A stretch of 64,000 nt of DNA from DASYKT01 sp035995185 (GTDB taxonomy: Bacteria > Acidobacteriota > Blastocatellia > Pyrinomonadales > Pyrinomonadaceae): the NCBI GenBank assembly GCA_035995185.1, contig DASYKT010000035.1:50112-114111 (forward strand), written 5' to 3'. Under the pieces are notes generated by a model. It did not search any database. It was not told the origin of the DNA and was given only the letters and a program-made list of their open reading frames with translations. A program made the translations under genes and the position numbers. Below are positions 25,148-34,312 of this stretch, one piece after another (position 1 is the first letter of the stretch; every line of letters begins with the position of its first letter).

Positions 25148-27700
25148 TTATCTGTTAGTTTGCAGAGCGCCCAGCTTGTCTCTCACGTCACGGTAAGTAA
25201 CGTCGATAGCGTAGATTTCGGAATACGTATCCGCCGCTTCCCTGGTCTTGCCCTGTTTTTCGAAAGCCATCGCGATATCGTAGTTCAAAGCGTGTCTTTC
25301 TTCGATCTTCAGGTTCTTTGACTGCAGCGCCTTTTCGTACCACAACTGCGCCAGCTTGGGCATTGATTTTTCCATAAAACAATAGCCAAGCGCGTGGCAG
25401 CATTGGAGATACTTTCTCGAATCGTCGTCCGCCGAGGTTAATTTAACGGCTTCCTGGAATTCTTCGACAGCGTCGTCAAAAAGTCCCATTTCCTTGTAAG
25501 CGGTGCCGAGATTGTAATGCGTTTCGTAGTCTTCGTCGGCGGCCGGCTCGCTGTCTTCGAATCCCAGTTCGCTGCGCAATTCTTCGAGCTGATCGAACTT
25601 GCTTTCGAGCTCTTCATCAGAGGAAACAAAGGCAGCAATGTCCTCGAGCATTTCGGTCGGCACTTCAGGGGCCGCTATTACTTCATCGTTTACAGTCCCG
25701 ATAAATTCATCGACCGGCGCAAACTCATCAGCCGTCTGCGCGTATTCTTCGATGACTTCGTCAATCGTATTCGGAGTCGTATTCGGAGCCGTATCCGGGG
25801 CTGCATCCAGAGCTGCATCCAGAGCGATGACATTGCCGAATTGATAGGCCTCGGGAATTGTTTCTTCCGCGGATATTTCGGCCGATATTTCTTCTACTTC
25901 TACTTCTACCTCGGCGGGGGTGGGAGCGGCGGCGGCGACAAGCTCTTTGTCGTAAGCCCCGCTTTCGAGAGCGGCGGTTTCGAGTTCCTCGTACTGAGCG
26001 ATCCCTTCGGATGTCTCGAATAGACCTATTCCCGTATCACCGGCCAGTTTGCGGCGGCGGGTATCTATCTCGGGGTGCGAACCAAATTGCGTTTCTAAAA
26101 GATCCAGCGTCTGTATAGCGAGATCCTGGTAACCTTCGTTCAAATAAAAATCGACGCTTTCCAATTCCTGGCGGAGATGGGTTTCGCGGCTCTTATCGAG
26201 CTCCGTTTTAACGGATCCGGTTTCGGCGACAACATCGTTTTCAGAAAGCGTTATGGAATGGCCGTTCGAACCGTTGGAGCCGTTACCATTACCGTTAAAG
26301 TTTTCAACGCCGAAATGCCCGTTGGTGTTGACGAAAGAGAATCCCGAAGAACCCGTGGAAGACCCCGTGTCGGCATCCGACCGCAGGGAATCGGTGTTTT
26401 CGGAATTGAAATCCGTATTTTCCGACGTTTCTTCTTCGTTCTGGGCTAAAACCTCAAAATCTTCAAAGGTCGGAACTTCCGCGGTGATATCGTAATTGCC
26501 TTGGTATTGCTGTCCAAACGTGATATGCGAACCGCCGCCGCCAAGTTCTTCGAGCCTTTCCCTGAACTTGATCTCCTGCGGGGCCATCAGCACTAATTGC
26601 GCCAGGGCGGTCTTTTCGTTTTCGACATCGCTGTTGGATTGCGCGGCCTCGGCCATTCTGATCAGAGCGGCTTTAAGCTCGTCATCTTCGCGCTGCCAGG
26701 CATGCAGCCTTACCAGCAGGCTTAAGGCATCGACCTGCTCGGGATTTTGCGCGAGAATTTCATCTACCCAATTTTTTAATTCTTCACCGTGGCCCGCCAC
26801 CAGAAGATGTTCGGAGCACATCGAAAGCATGCGCGTGGCGGAAACGGTATCCTTATTCTTTAAATACAGCCCGACCACGTCGAGGAATTTTCGATAGTTG
26901 GCGGGTTCCCGTTCGACCAGGTCGACAACGGTATTTTCGGCTTCGAGATAATTGCCGAGTTCTACGTGGCAGGAGAGCAGCAGGGAAATGAGATCGATAT
27001 TGCCGGGATGCTCCGCCAATGTTCGTTCGATCATATTTACCGCTTCATCATAATAACCGCAGGTGATCTGACAGGTGATCAGGCCTTCTATCGCGACTAT
27101 ATCGAGCGGACGGATCTCTAACGCCTTGGAGTAGGCGCTGATGGCTTTTTCGAAATTTTTCTGTACGGCAAACCTGCGCCCCGCTTCGGCAAAGGCATCG
27201 CCGGCTTCCTCAGTATAGTTTTCCTGAAGATAATTCTCGGCCAGCGTGAAAAAGACCTCTACATTATTCGGATCGAGCTCGGCGATCTGCTGCCAGATCT
27301 TAAGAGCTTCGAGTTTCTTTCCGGTTTTTTTGTAATACTCGGCCAGAACGGAATAATGTGAACGGGCTTCGGCAACCAGGCCTTTCATCTGATAAAGCGG
27401 CGCGAGCTTGGCTGACACTTCGACGGCATCTGGTTTCAAACGCGCGACCTTGTTGTAGATCGCAATGGCTTTTTGTGAAAACCCTTGTTTGTTGTAATGC
27501 TCGGCCAGCCTTTTGAAGCACTCGACAGCTTCATCTTTTTGATTCAGGCGAGCATACAGGTCGCCCAGAATGTTGAGAGTGTTAAAGTCCGCCGGGTCGT
27601 TATCCACGATGTACACATACTCGTTGATGGCCGCCCGAATCTTTCCTTGAGCCAGATATCGCTCAGCGGTTTGTCTGTTTTTAGATTTATTGAAGCTCAT
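25148..27700 (-). CDS. Large TPR-repeat protein
   Basis: About 850 aa, predicted cytoplasmic with no signal peptide. Residues about 10-370 form an array of roughly nine tetratricopeptide repeats (AINEYVYIVDNDPADFNTLN, IAIYNKVARLKPDAVEVSAK and others). A long acidic, low-complexity linker rich in Glu, Ser, Asn and Gly follows, with NGNGNGSNGSNGHS and an imperfect four-residue Ala/Asp/Pro/Thr repeat. Two more TPR blocks end the protein. ATG at 27700 is preferred to an upstream start at 27718. Similar TPR-linker-TPR proteins occur in Acidobacteriota near pilus and polar machinery, but nothing here fixes a function. It is divergent from the sugar nucleotidyltransferase. Confidence 0.85.
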   Translation of the reverse strand: MSFNKSKNRQTAERYLAQGKIRAAINEYVYIVDNDPADFNTLNILGDLYARLNQKDEAVECFKRLAEHYNKQGFSQKAIAIYNKVARLKPDAVEVSAKLAPLYQMKGLVAEARSHYSVLAEYYKKTGKKLEALKIWQQIAELDPNNVEVFFTLAENYLQENYTEEAGDAFAEAGRRFAVQKNFEKAISAYSKALEIRPLDIVAIEGLITCQITCGYYDEAVNMIERTLAEHPGNIDLISLLLSCHVELGNYLEAENTVVDLVEREPANYRKFLDVVGLYLKNKDTVSATRMLSMCSEHLLVAGHGEELKNWVDEILAQNPEQVDALSLLVRLHAWQREDDELKAALIRMAEAAQSNSDVENEKTALAQLVLMAPQEIKFRERLEELGGGGSHITFGQQYQGNYDITAEVPTFEDFEVLAQNEEETSENTDFNSENTDSLRSDADTGSSTGSSGFSFVNTNGHFGVENFNGNGNGSNGSNGHSITLSENDVVAETGSVKTELDKSRETHLRQELESVDFYLNEGYQDLAIQTLDLLETQFGSHPEIDTRRRKLAGDTGIGLFETSEGIAQYEELETAALESGAYDKELVAAAAPTPAEVEVEVEEISAEISAEETIPEAYQFGNVIALDAALDAAPDTAPNTTPNTIDEVIEEYAQTADEFAPVDEFIGTVNDEVIAAPEVPTEMLEDIAAFVSSDEELESKFDQLEELRSELGFEDSEPAADEDYETHYNLGTAYKEMGLFDDAVEEFQEAVKLTSADDDSRKYLQCCHALGYCFMEKSMPKLAQLWYEKALQSKNLKIEERHALNYDIAMAFEKQGKTREAADTYSEIYAIDVTYRDVRDKLGALQTNR
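25767..25826. repeat. 12-bp coding minisatellite, five copies
   Basis: Five tandem 12-base units inside the TPR gene (GTATTCGGAGTC, GTATTCGGAGCC, GTATCCGGGGCT, GCATCCAGAGCT, GCATCCAGAGCG) encode the tetrapeptide series in the acidic linker. Copies drift gradually along the array. Length change would keep the frame. Confidence 0.85.
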
Positions 27701-27942
27701 CTCTGCCGATCGAATCAACGGTTTTTAAAAAAAGGGTGTGTTTTAGGAACAAAAGATAATTGCCAAGCAAGAGGAAAAGAAATGGAGAAGCTGCAACTTC
27801 CCGCATTTTTAGATTACACGTTAAAAGCTTGGGTGTCAACAATTTTAATCGATTTTTAACAAAAGAAAACATAAAATCGGTCAAAATGAAAATTGTCTAA
27901 GTTGTTTCAAAATAAAGAGATTAGAAAAAATAAAGGCTTATT

Positions 27943-27951
27943 TGCTATGAT
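27943..27951 (+). promoter_or_regulatory. Extended -10 promoter for the sugar nucleotidyltransferase
   Basis: TGCTATGAT is an extended -10 (TGn plus TATGAT), 24 bases upstream of the ATG at 27976. The -35 region is A-rich without a clear match. Confidence 0.45.
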
Positions 27952-27975
27952 AACAGCAAGGACGACTACATTTTA

Positions 27976-29019
27976 ATGCAAGCTTTGATCTTAGCCGGAG
28001 GAAAAGGGACCCGATTGCGGCCGTTGACGGTTTATACGCCGAAACCGGTAGTGCCCGTGTTAAACCGCCCATTCTTACTCTACCAGATCGATATTCTCAG
28101 GCTGGCCGGCATTACGGATATCACGCTTTCCTTAAATTATCAGCCCGACCGCATCGCCGATATTTTAGGGGACGGCACGCGTTATGGCGTCAAATTGACC
28201 TATGTAACGGAGCCGCGGCCGCTGGGAACGGCTGGCGCCTACCGGTTTGCCGCCGATCTGATAAGTGAACCGACGGTTGTTCTCAATGGAGATATCCTGA
28301 CGGATCTGGGAATAGAAAAAATGGCCGAGTTTCATAAAGCGAAACAGGCGGAGGCCACGATCTTTCTAACTCCGGTGGGGGACCCGACGGCTTACGGGCT
28401 GGTGGAAACCGGCGAGAATAACGAAGTGAAAAGGTTTCTGGAAAAGCCGAAAGCCGAAGACCTGGCCCAGCTAAATACAAATCTGATCAATGCCGGGATA
28501 TATATTCTGGAGCCGCGCATGTTTGAATTGATCCCGGAGAATGAAAACCGTTCGTTTGAATACGACGTGTTCCCCGAGCTGCTAAAACAGAATAAAAAAT
28601 TCTTTGCATATACCGACCGGGATGTTTACTGGCGGGATATCGGCACGCCCCAATCTTATCTGCAGGCGCACCTGGACCTTCTGGCGGAACGGCTCAGCAG
28701 CTACCCGGCGGAAGCCAGGGATAGCAGTGTCTACGAAAAGGACGATGTATCGATCGATAAAACATCCGTTCTCGGCGCCGATTGCGTTATCAAATCGGGC
28801 GTTAAGATAATTAACTCGGTGATCGGAAACGGAGTGCATATCGACGAAAAATCCGTGGTGGAAAATTCGGTTGTCTGGGCACACGCGCGGATCGGAAATT
28901 CGACCACGATCGACGGAGCGTTTGTCGGGCAGGGCTGTCAAATAGGAAACAACGTGACTGTGGGCGAGGGAAGTGTCTTAGGTGACAAGACGGTACTGGC
29001 GCATTATACGCAGGTTTAG
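27976..29019 (+). CDS. NDP-sugar pyrophosphorylase (mannose-1-phosphate guanylyltransferase-like)
   Basis: A 347-aa cytoplasmic enzyme that joins a sugar 1-phosphate to a nucleotide. The N-terminal nucleotidyltransferase domain has ALILAGGKGTRLRPLT, TPKPVVPVLNRP, EPRPLGTAGAYR and the metal-binding VLNGDIL. From about residue 245 come left-handed beta-helix hexapeptide repeats (SVLGADCVIKSGVKIINSVI onwards) ending in GEGSVLGDKTVLAHYTQV. This two-domain layout is that of eukaryote-like GDP-mannose pyrophosphorylases and glucose-1-phosphate thymidylyltransferase relatives. The exact nucleotide and sugar cannot be read from sequence. It would supply precursors for glycans, such as those of the DPM1-like enzyme or the SLBB export protein. 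Confidence 0.88.
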   Translation: MQALILAGGKGTRLRPLTVYTPKPVVPVLNRPFLLYQIDILRLAGITDITLSLNYQPDRIADILGDGTRYGVKLTYVTEPRPLGTAGAYRFAADLISEPTVVLNGDILTDLGIEKMAEFHKAKQAEATIFLTPVGDPTAYGLVETGENNEVKRFLEKPKAEDLAQLNTNLINAGIYILEPRMFELIPENENRSFEYDVFPELLKQNKKFFAYTDRDVYWRDIGTPQSYLQAHLDLLAERLSSYPAEARDSSVYEKDDVSIDKTSVLGADCVIKSGVKIINSVIGNGVHIDEKSVVENSVVWAHARIGNSTTIDGAFVGQGCQIGNNVTVGEGSVLGDKTVLAHYTQV

Positions 29020-29087
29020 TTTATTAATTTGAAATGGCTTGCCCATACTCGTCTCTTCAACTTAAACTTAAAACCTTGGGCCAGGAC

Positions 29088-29156
29088 TTCGTGTGTTTAG
29101 TGTGTTTCGTGGTTAATTTCCGGAATTTTTACCACGAAACACACTAAACACACGAA
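29088..29156. repeat. Dispersed hairpin repeat, family A, perfect 26-bp arms
   Basis: TTCGTGTGTTTAGTGTGTTT plus CGTGGT and its exact reverse complement flank a 17-base loop. This is the second sequence subtype of family A, seen as the left arm at 5787 and as a fragment near 40722. Confidence 0.9.
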
Positions 29157-29197
29157 ATGTATCGCGCATCAACGAAAACGACATTTCGGAAATTGTA

Positions 29198-30019
29198 GTG
29201 GAAAATAAAGCCGCCCAAATCAAACAGCCCGTCCTGCTTACCATCGCCGGCCTTGACCCTTCCGGCGGCGCGGGAGTACTGGCCGACGTTCAAACTTTTT
29301 CCGCTTTCGGCTGTTTTGCGACGGCGGCGATCACTTCACTGACCTTTCAAAACACGACCGGGGTTTTCGGGGCTTCACATCAATCGGCTGAAAACGTCAG
29401 AAACCAGATCGCACCCATAATAAAAGATCTTAAGGTCGCCGGTATCAAGACGGGAATGCTGCCAAGCGCGGATGTGATCCGCGAGATCGCCGGACTTTTA
29501 AGCGAGCATAATTTACCGCGTCCGGTGGTCGACCCGGTCGTTCGTTCTACTTCAGGATACGATCTGATAGATGGGGAATCGCTGAAGGCTCTGATCAAAC
29601 ACCTTTTCCCCCTTTCCCGGCTGATCACGCCAAACCTGCCCGAGGCCGAGAGGATCACCGGGCTGACGATCAAAACCGATCCGGATATCGAGAAAGCGGC
29701 CCGAGCAATGCAGGAAATGGGGGCGGAAAATGTGCTCATCAAGGGCGGGCATTTTCAAGGTTCAGAGATGGCGACGGACTTCCTTTTTGAAGGAGATCGT
29801 ATGATCGCTTTTAGCGAGCCCTGGATCGATACCGACGCTACCCACGGAACGGGCTGCACGCTTTCAGCGGCGATCGCGGCCAACCTGGCCTTAGGGCATT
29901 CGCTGGAAATTTCGATCTCTATCGCCAAGAAATTCGTCACGGAAGCGATCCGCAATGCTCCCGCGATCGGCCACGGCCATTCACCGGTCAATCATTCCTT
30001 AAAGCAGACTGGCTCATAA
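29198..30019 (+). CDS. thiD: Hydroxymethylpyrimidine/phosphomethylpyrimidine kinase
   Basis: Thiamine pathway kinase that phosphorylates HMP and HMP-phosphate. The 273-aa ribokinase-fold protein has LTIAGLDPSGGAGVLADVQT at the N-terminus, GIKTGML and PVVDPVVRSTSG in the middle, and the anion hole DATHGTGCTLSAAIAANLA with catalytic Asp near the C-terminus. The start is GTG at 29198; no earlier ATG fits the family. It is a single gene, convergent with ppi, with a family A hairpin 40 bases upstream. No TPP riboswitch is recognisable in the 180-base leader. Confidence 0.93.
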   Translation: MENKAAQIKQPVLLTIAGLDPSGGAGVLADVQTFSAFGCFATAAITSLTFQNTTGVFGASHQSAENVRNQIAPIIKDLKVAGIKTGMLPSADVIREIAGLLSEHNLPRPVVDPVVRSTSGYDLIDGESLKALIKHLFPLSRLITPNLPEAERITGLTIKTDPDIEKAARAMQEMGAENVLIKGGHFQGSEMATDFLFEGDRMIAFSEPWIDTDATHGTGCTLSAAIAANLALGHSLEISISIAKKFVTEAIRNAPAIGHGHSPVNHSLKQTGS

Positions 30020-30140
30020 AATTGGGTTTTCTTATTAACAAGCAAATATGCATCCACTATTAGTGGCTGATATCCGCAGCTTTTATAGTCAAAGCCTCTA
30101 AAAACCATAAATTCACTCCATTACCGGCAAAAGTTAAAGT

Positions 30141-30176
30141 AAAGCAAAAGCCAAAACTTGCAGTTCAAGTTTTGGC
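30141..30176 (-). terminator. Rho-independent terminator of the cyclophilin gene
   Basis: On the minus strand GCCAAAACTT and AAGTTTTGGC form a perfect 10-base stem with a 7-base loop, then TTTTGCTTT. It lies about 50 bases past the stop of the gene at 30227. Confidence 0.8.
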
Positions 30177-30226
30177 TTAAGTAATATGCGGTACTTTAAG
30201 CAAACGCAGCTAACTAGTTGAAAAAT

Positions 30227-30712
30227 TTATGCTTCTTCGATCGTAACTTTCTCCATGACTACGTCTTCAACAGGTTTGTCATTCATCCCGGTTTCGGTTT
30301 CGGCAATGGCATTTACTATATCCTGGCCTTCGATCACGCGGCCGAATTTGGTGTAGCTCGGCGGCAGTCCGTAATCAGAATGCATGATAAAAAATTGCGA
30401 ACCGTTGGTGTTTGGGCCGCGATTGGCCATGGCGACCGTTCCTTTATTATAAGAGCCGCGATAGAGCGGTGACCCGGTATTGATCTCGTCGTTAAAAGAA
30501 CCGCCCCAGGCGGATTCGCCGCCCGAACCGACGCCGAGCGGGTCGCCGCCCTGGATCATAAAATTTTTGATGACCCGGTGAAAGATCACGCCGTCATAGT
30601 AACCGCGTTCTGCCAGCAGGCGAAAATTTTCGGTAGTTTTGGGCGCGTCGTCTTCCAGCAGCTCGAATTTAATTGTTCCCTTATTGGTCTGAATAATTGC
30701 GTTCTTAGCCAT
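30227..30712 (-). CDS. ppiB: Cyclophilin-type peptidyl-prolyl cis-trans isomerase
   Basis: A 161-aa cytoplasmic protein-folding enzyme without a signal peptide. The active site is intact: VIFHRVIKNFMIQGGDP supplies the catalytic Arg and the Phe/Met/Gln set, GTVAMANRGPNTNGSQFFI the loop, and KFGRVIEGQDIV the C-terminal strand. Length matches the smallest bacterial cyclophilins. It follows the Cof phosphatase gene after 21 bases on the same strand, so they are probably co-transcribed. Confidence 0.95.
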   Translation of the reverse strand: MAKNAIIQTNKGTIKFELLEDDAPKTTENFRLLAERGYYDGVIFHRVIKNFMIQGGDPLGVGSGGESAWGGSFNDEINTGSPLYRGSYNKGTVAMANRGPNTNGSQFFIMHSDYGLPPSYTKFGRVIEGQDIVNAIAETETGMNDKPVEDVVMEKVTIEEA

Positions 30713-30733
30713 TAAAAAAGTTCCTTTCGTAAC

Positions 30734-31594
30734 CTAGATCAAAATATGTTTCTCTATAGCCAAGGCTACACCATCTTCGTCGTTTGATAAAGTTTGGGCG
30801 TATTTTTCGTTTTGCAAAAGCTCGGGCGCAGCATTTCCCATTATCACCGGGGTTCCGGCGTATTCCAGCATCTCCAGATCATTGAAATTATCGCCCATTG
30901 CCATCACGTTTTCCGGTCCCAATCCGAGCGACTGCGCCAGATTGCAGAGGCCGAATCCTTTCGAAGCCTCGGGTGGTAAGACATCGAGCAGAGTAAAATC
31001 CGCCTGCGGGTAGACCGTGGCGAGGACCTTTGCCTTGCTGCCGAGCCCGGTCGAAAGCATCATCTGAAGATGGCTCATCGGTTCGCAATGCCCGGAGAAG
31101 GAAATATGAATGGTTTTGACGTCAGGGGCGATCTTTTCCAGCGACGGCGTGTGAACGATCGAGGAATCTACTCCTTCGCCGTGAAGCCGGCGCGACCAGT
31201 CCAGGTATTTTTGCAGCGGAAAATTGTCGTCGGAAACGCGGTCGTAATACAGAGTGCCTTTTGAATCGGGGTCGCAGCTCATCATCGGGTCGGCGCCGAA
31301 TTTACGCCCGACGGCCAGGATCTCTAAAACGGTTTCGGGCGCGATCAGACGAACGGAGACGGTTTCGAGCGTCTCCGCGTGTTTAATAAGGGTGCCGTTG
31401 TGGGTGATGATGGGCGCGTTCAAACCAAGCTTAAAGGCTATCGGCCGCGCATCCAGAAACCTGCGCCCCGTGGCAATAGTGACATAGACACCGTTACCTT
31501 CAGCATCGCGCAGGGCCTTTAGATTACGCTGGGAAACTTCGCCGCGTGAGTTTAAGACGGTTCCATCGAGGTCAAGAGCAAGAAGTTTTATCAT
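30734..31594 (-). CDS. Cof-type HAD-superfamily phosphatase
   Basis: A 286-aa hydrolase of HAD subfamily IIB. Motif I is LLALDLDGTVLNS with nucleophile Asp8 and Asp10, motif II VTIATGRR, and motif III/IV VMAMGDNFNDLEMLEYAG. A large cap domain lies between them, as in YidA and Cof. These enzymes dephosphorylate sugar phosphates or phosphorylated cofactors; the substrate cannot be told from sequence. It heads a two-gene operon with ppiB and is divergent from katE. Confidence 0.92.
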   Translation of the reverse strand: MIKLLALDLDGTVLNSRGEVSQRNLKALRDAEGNGVYVTIATGRRFLDARPIAFKLGLNAPIITHNGTLIKHAETLETVSVRLIAPETVLEILAVGRKFGADPMMSCDPDSKGTLYYDRVSDDNFPLQKYLDWSRRLHGEGVDSSIVHTPSLEKIAPDVKTIHISFSGHCEPMSHLQMMLSTGLGSKAKVLATVYPQADFTLLDVLPPEASKGFGLCNLAQSLGLGPENVMAMGDNFNDLEMLEYAGTPVIMGNAAPELLQNEKYAQTLSNDEDGVALAIEKHILI

Positions 31595-31828
31595 TTTAGA
31601 GCAGTTTTGGAGCTAATTATTAACCCCGATTTTGGTTCCTATTAGTGTTTTAGTGTGCCATAAACCAACGGATCTGAAAAACTCAGACGGTTTTTAAAGT
31701 AGTTCCTTTAGTTATTAACGTGTTGTGTGAGGAAACATACATACATAACCCAAGGCGCTGTGTTAGGGTCAGCTACCGACAGAAATATAAATTTCTTTAT
31801 TTAACAATTAGATGACCAGGGAGGGTTT

Positions 31829-33985
31829 ATGGCAAAACAAAATAAAAGCGCTAACAATAACAAAAAACAACAGGATCTTGAGGTAAACCGCGAGGATGGA
31901 ACCGACCAATTTCTGACTACCAACCAGGGGCTTCGAATCAATGACAATCAGAATTCATTAAAGGCGGGCGAACGCGGGGCAACGCTGCTCGAAGATTTCA
32001 TCATGCGTGAAAAGATCACGCATTTCGATCACGAACGAATTCCCGAGCGGATCGTTCATGCCCGCGGGTCGGCGGCCCATGGGTTTTTCGAGGTTTATGA
32101 ATCGATGGAAAAAGTCACCAAGGCTAAATTCCTGCAGGACCCGAGCCGCAAAACTCCCGTGTTCGTTCGTTTCTCGACCGTGGCGGGATCGCGCGGTTCG
32201 ACCGATCTGGCGCGCGATGTGCGCGGCTTTTCCGTCAAGTTTTACACCGACGAAGGAAATTACGATCTGGTCGGAAATAATATACCCGTCTTTTTTATCC
32301 AGGACGCGATCAAATTTCCCGATCTCATACATGCGGTGAAACCCGAGCCGCACAATGAAATGCCGCAGGCCGCTTCGGCGCACGATACCTTTTGGGATTT
32401 TATTTCGCTGATGCCGGAATCGGCGCACATGATCATGTGGGTGATGTCGGATAGAGCGATCCCGCGTTCGCTGCGGATGATGGAAGGCTTCGGCGTCCAT
32501 ACCTTTCGTTTTATCAACGAGCGCAACAAATCCACTTTTGTAAAATTTCACTGGAAACCGCTGCTGGGTGTTCACTCCGTCGCCTGGGACGAAGCGCAAA
32601 ACATATCCGGCAAAGACCCGGATTTTCACCGCCGCGATCTGTGGGAAGCGATCGAAAGCGGGGCCTTTCCGCAGTGGGAACTGGGAGTTCAGCTGGTGGC
32701 GGAGAAAGACGAGCATAAATTCGAATTCGATCTGCTCGACCCGACCAAACTCATTCCCGAAGAACTTGTTCCCGTACAGCGCATCGGCAAGCTGACTCTG
32801 AATAGAAACCCGGACAATTTCTTTGCGGAAACCGAGCAGGTCGCCTTTCACCCCGGGCATATAGTTTCCGGGATCGACTTTACCAATGATCCGCTGCTGC
32901 AGGGAAGGCTTTTTTCTTACACTGACACTCAGTTAAAAAGATTGGGCAGCCCTAATTTTCACGAGATCCCGATCAACCGCTCAGTAGCGCCGGTGCACAA
33001 TAATCAGCGTGACGCGCAGATGCGCCAGGAGATCAACACAGGCCGGGTAGCGTATGAACCGAACTCGCTAAACGGCGGCTGCCCGTACCAGGCGTCGATG
33101 AAAGACGGGGGTTTTCATAGCCATGAAGAAAGGATCGATGCGCAAAAAGTGCGCGCCCGCAGCGAAAGTTTTCACGACCATTTCAGCCAGGCCACGCTGT
33201 TCTTTAACAGCCAATCGGAAGCGGAGAAAAAACATCTGACCGACGCCTTGTGTTTTGAGCTGGGCAAGGTAGAAGTTCCGGCGATCCGCGAACGTATGGT
33301 AGGTATTTTGTCGCAGATCGATAAAGGATTGGCGGGAAAAGTGGCGGCGAGCCTGGGAATAAAAGTGCCGGCGCGCCCGGAACAGCCGATCAATCACTCT
33401 TTTGGCGCCGACACGGATCCGAGATCGGTCCAGCCTAAAAAAGTGAAGTCTTCCATCGAACGCTCGGAAGCTTTGAGCATGGAAAAAACGGTCAAGGACA
33501 CGATAAAATCGCGCAAGGTCGCCGCGCTGATAGCCGAAGGTTTTGACACCGGCCAATTAGCGGCGATGAAAAAAGCTTTGACCGCGCAAGGGGCGCAGCT
33601 TAAAACAGTCGCGCCGAAATTAGGAGAGATAGCGGGAAGCGACGGCAAAACGGTCGCAGCGGTTACAGCGGATTTCAGCTTTTTAACGGCGGCTTCTGTT
33701 TTATTCGACGCGGTCTATATCCCCGGCGGAGAGAAGAGCGTGAAAGCGCTAAGCGGCGAAGCCGATGCGATCCATTTTGTAAATGAGGCCTTTAAACACT
33801 GCAAAGCGATATCGGCCACCGGCGACGGCGTTGATTTTCTGAATGAGACCTTTGCGGGAAAAGCGGAGGATGATAAAGCTGTCATCACCGGCAAAAATGC
33901 GGGCAATGTGGGGGCCGCTTTTATTAAAGCCATCGCGGAACATCGAAACTGGGAGCGGGAAAGTGCCCGAAAAGTTCCGGCATAA
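31829..33985 (+). CDS. katE: Large-subunit catalase (HPII type)
   Basis: Clade 2 haem catalase that breaks hydrogen peroxide into water and oxygen. The 718 aa exceed small-subunit catalases because of the extra C-terminal flavodoxin/DJ-1-like domain (from about residue 565, SRKVAALIAEGFDTGQLAAM). Catalytic His is in RIVHARGSAAHG, Asn in NNIPVFFIQD, and the haem-ligand Tyr in RLFSYTDTQLKRLG. The N-terminal extension is Asn/Lys-rich. A good ribosome binding site, AGGGAGGG, lies 7 bases before the ATG, and a terminator follows the gene. In the upstream region the small palindrome GAAAT-ATAA-ATTTC (31782-31795) could be an operator but is unproven. Confidence 0.96.
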   Translation: MAKQNKSANNNKKQQDLEVNREDGTDQFLTTNQGLRINDNQNSLKAGERGATLLEDFIMREKITHFDHERIPERIVHARGSAAHGFFEVYESMEKVTKAKFLQDPSRKTPVFVRFSTVAGSRGSTDLARDVRGFSVKFYTDEGNYDLVGNNIPVFFIQDAIKFPDLIHAVKPEPHNEMPQAASAHDTFWDFISLMPESAHMIMWVMSDRAIPRSLRMMEGFGVHTFRFINERNKSTFVKFHWKPLLGVHSVAWDEAQNISGKDPDFHRRDLWEAIESGAFPQWELGVQLVAEKDEHKFEFDLLDPTKLIPEELVPVQRIGKLTLNRNPDNFFAETEQVAFHPGHIVSGIDFTNDPLLQGRLFSYTDTQLKRLGSPNFHEIPINRSVAPVHNNQRDAQMRQEINTGRVAYEPNSLNGGCPYQASMKDGGFHSHEERIDAQKVRARSESFHDHFSQATLFFNSQSEAEKKHLTDALCFELGKVEVPAIRERMVGILSQIDKGLAGKVAASLGIKVPARPEQPINHSFGADTDPRSVQPKKVKSSIERSEALSMEKTVKDTIKSRKVAALIAEGFDTGQLAAMKKALTAQGAQLKTVAPKLGEIAGSDGKTVAAVTADFSFLTAASVLFDAVYIPGGEKSVKALSGEADAIHFVNEAFKHCKAISATGDGVDFLNETFAGKAEDDKAVITGKNAGNVGAAFIKAIAEHRNWERESARKVPA

Positions 33986-34013
33986 TCATTGGAATCAATC
34001 ATACGACCCGAAT

Positions 34014-34049
34014 AAAAACGCACAAGCTTCAAAGTTTGTGCGTTTTTTT
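34014..34049 (+). terminator. Rho-independent terminator of katE
   Basis: AAAACGCACAA pairs with TTTGTGCGTTTT, followed by a T run, 29 bases after the katE stop. Confidence 0.85.
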
Positions 34050-34083
34050 ATGGCTTTGCCTTTAAAGTTAGGTCAATAGCTTT

Positions 34084-34272
34084 TTAAGAGCGGGTGCAAG
34101 CAACCCTTCCTGACCTGAGAGGTGCTCGGCTTGAAAGGTAAATATAGGAGCTAAACAAATTTGCAGTCCGGAAGATGGCGACAACGATCGTTAAGGGAAT
34201 CACCGAAACGATTATTACGAGCGCTATATGCTCCCATTTAAGGAGAGATGATCTTACAAAAAACCTTGACAT
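34084..34272 (-). CDS. Possible 62-aa single-helix membrane peptide
   Basis: The frame downstream of mltG reads MSRFFVRSSLLKWEHIALVI and continues into a hydrophobic helix (LVIIVSVIPLTIVVAIFRTA) with basic flanks. That composition could be a real small membrane protein. Against it, no ribosome binding site is visible, the C-terminal third is Arg/Ser-rich and unconvincing, and the frame continues upstream into antisense-like sequence over mltG. Apart from the katE terminator, nothing else is evident between katE and mltG. Confidence 0.25.
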   Translation of the reverse strand: MSRFFVRSSLLKWEHIALVIIVSVIPLTIVVAIFRTANLFSSYIYLSSRAPLRSGRVACTRS

Positions 34273-34312
34273 GGTAATTAGAAGCCGCTCGCCTCGAAAA
34301 GTTCCAGGTAAA

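Noticed and set aside
25517..26449. Plus-strand open frames opposite the large TPR gene
   Set aside because: Low-complexity Phe/Gly/Arg-rich products that are shadows of the acidic linker on the other strand.
29020..29197. TPP riboswitch upstream of thiD
   Set aside because: No CTGAGA/ACCTGA core; the only structure is the family A hairpin.
31958..32860. 300-codon open frame antisense to katE
   Set aside because: It mirrors a strongly conserved catalase coding region, has no ribosome binding site or recognisable domain, and is explained by codon bias.
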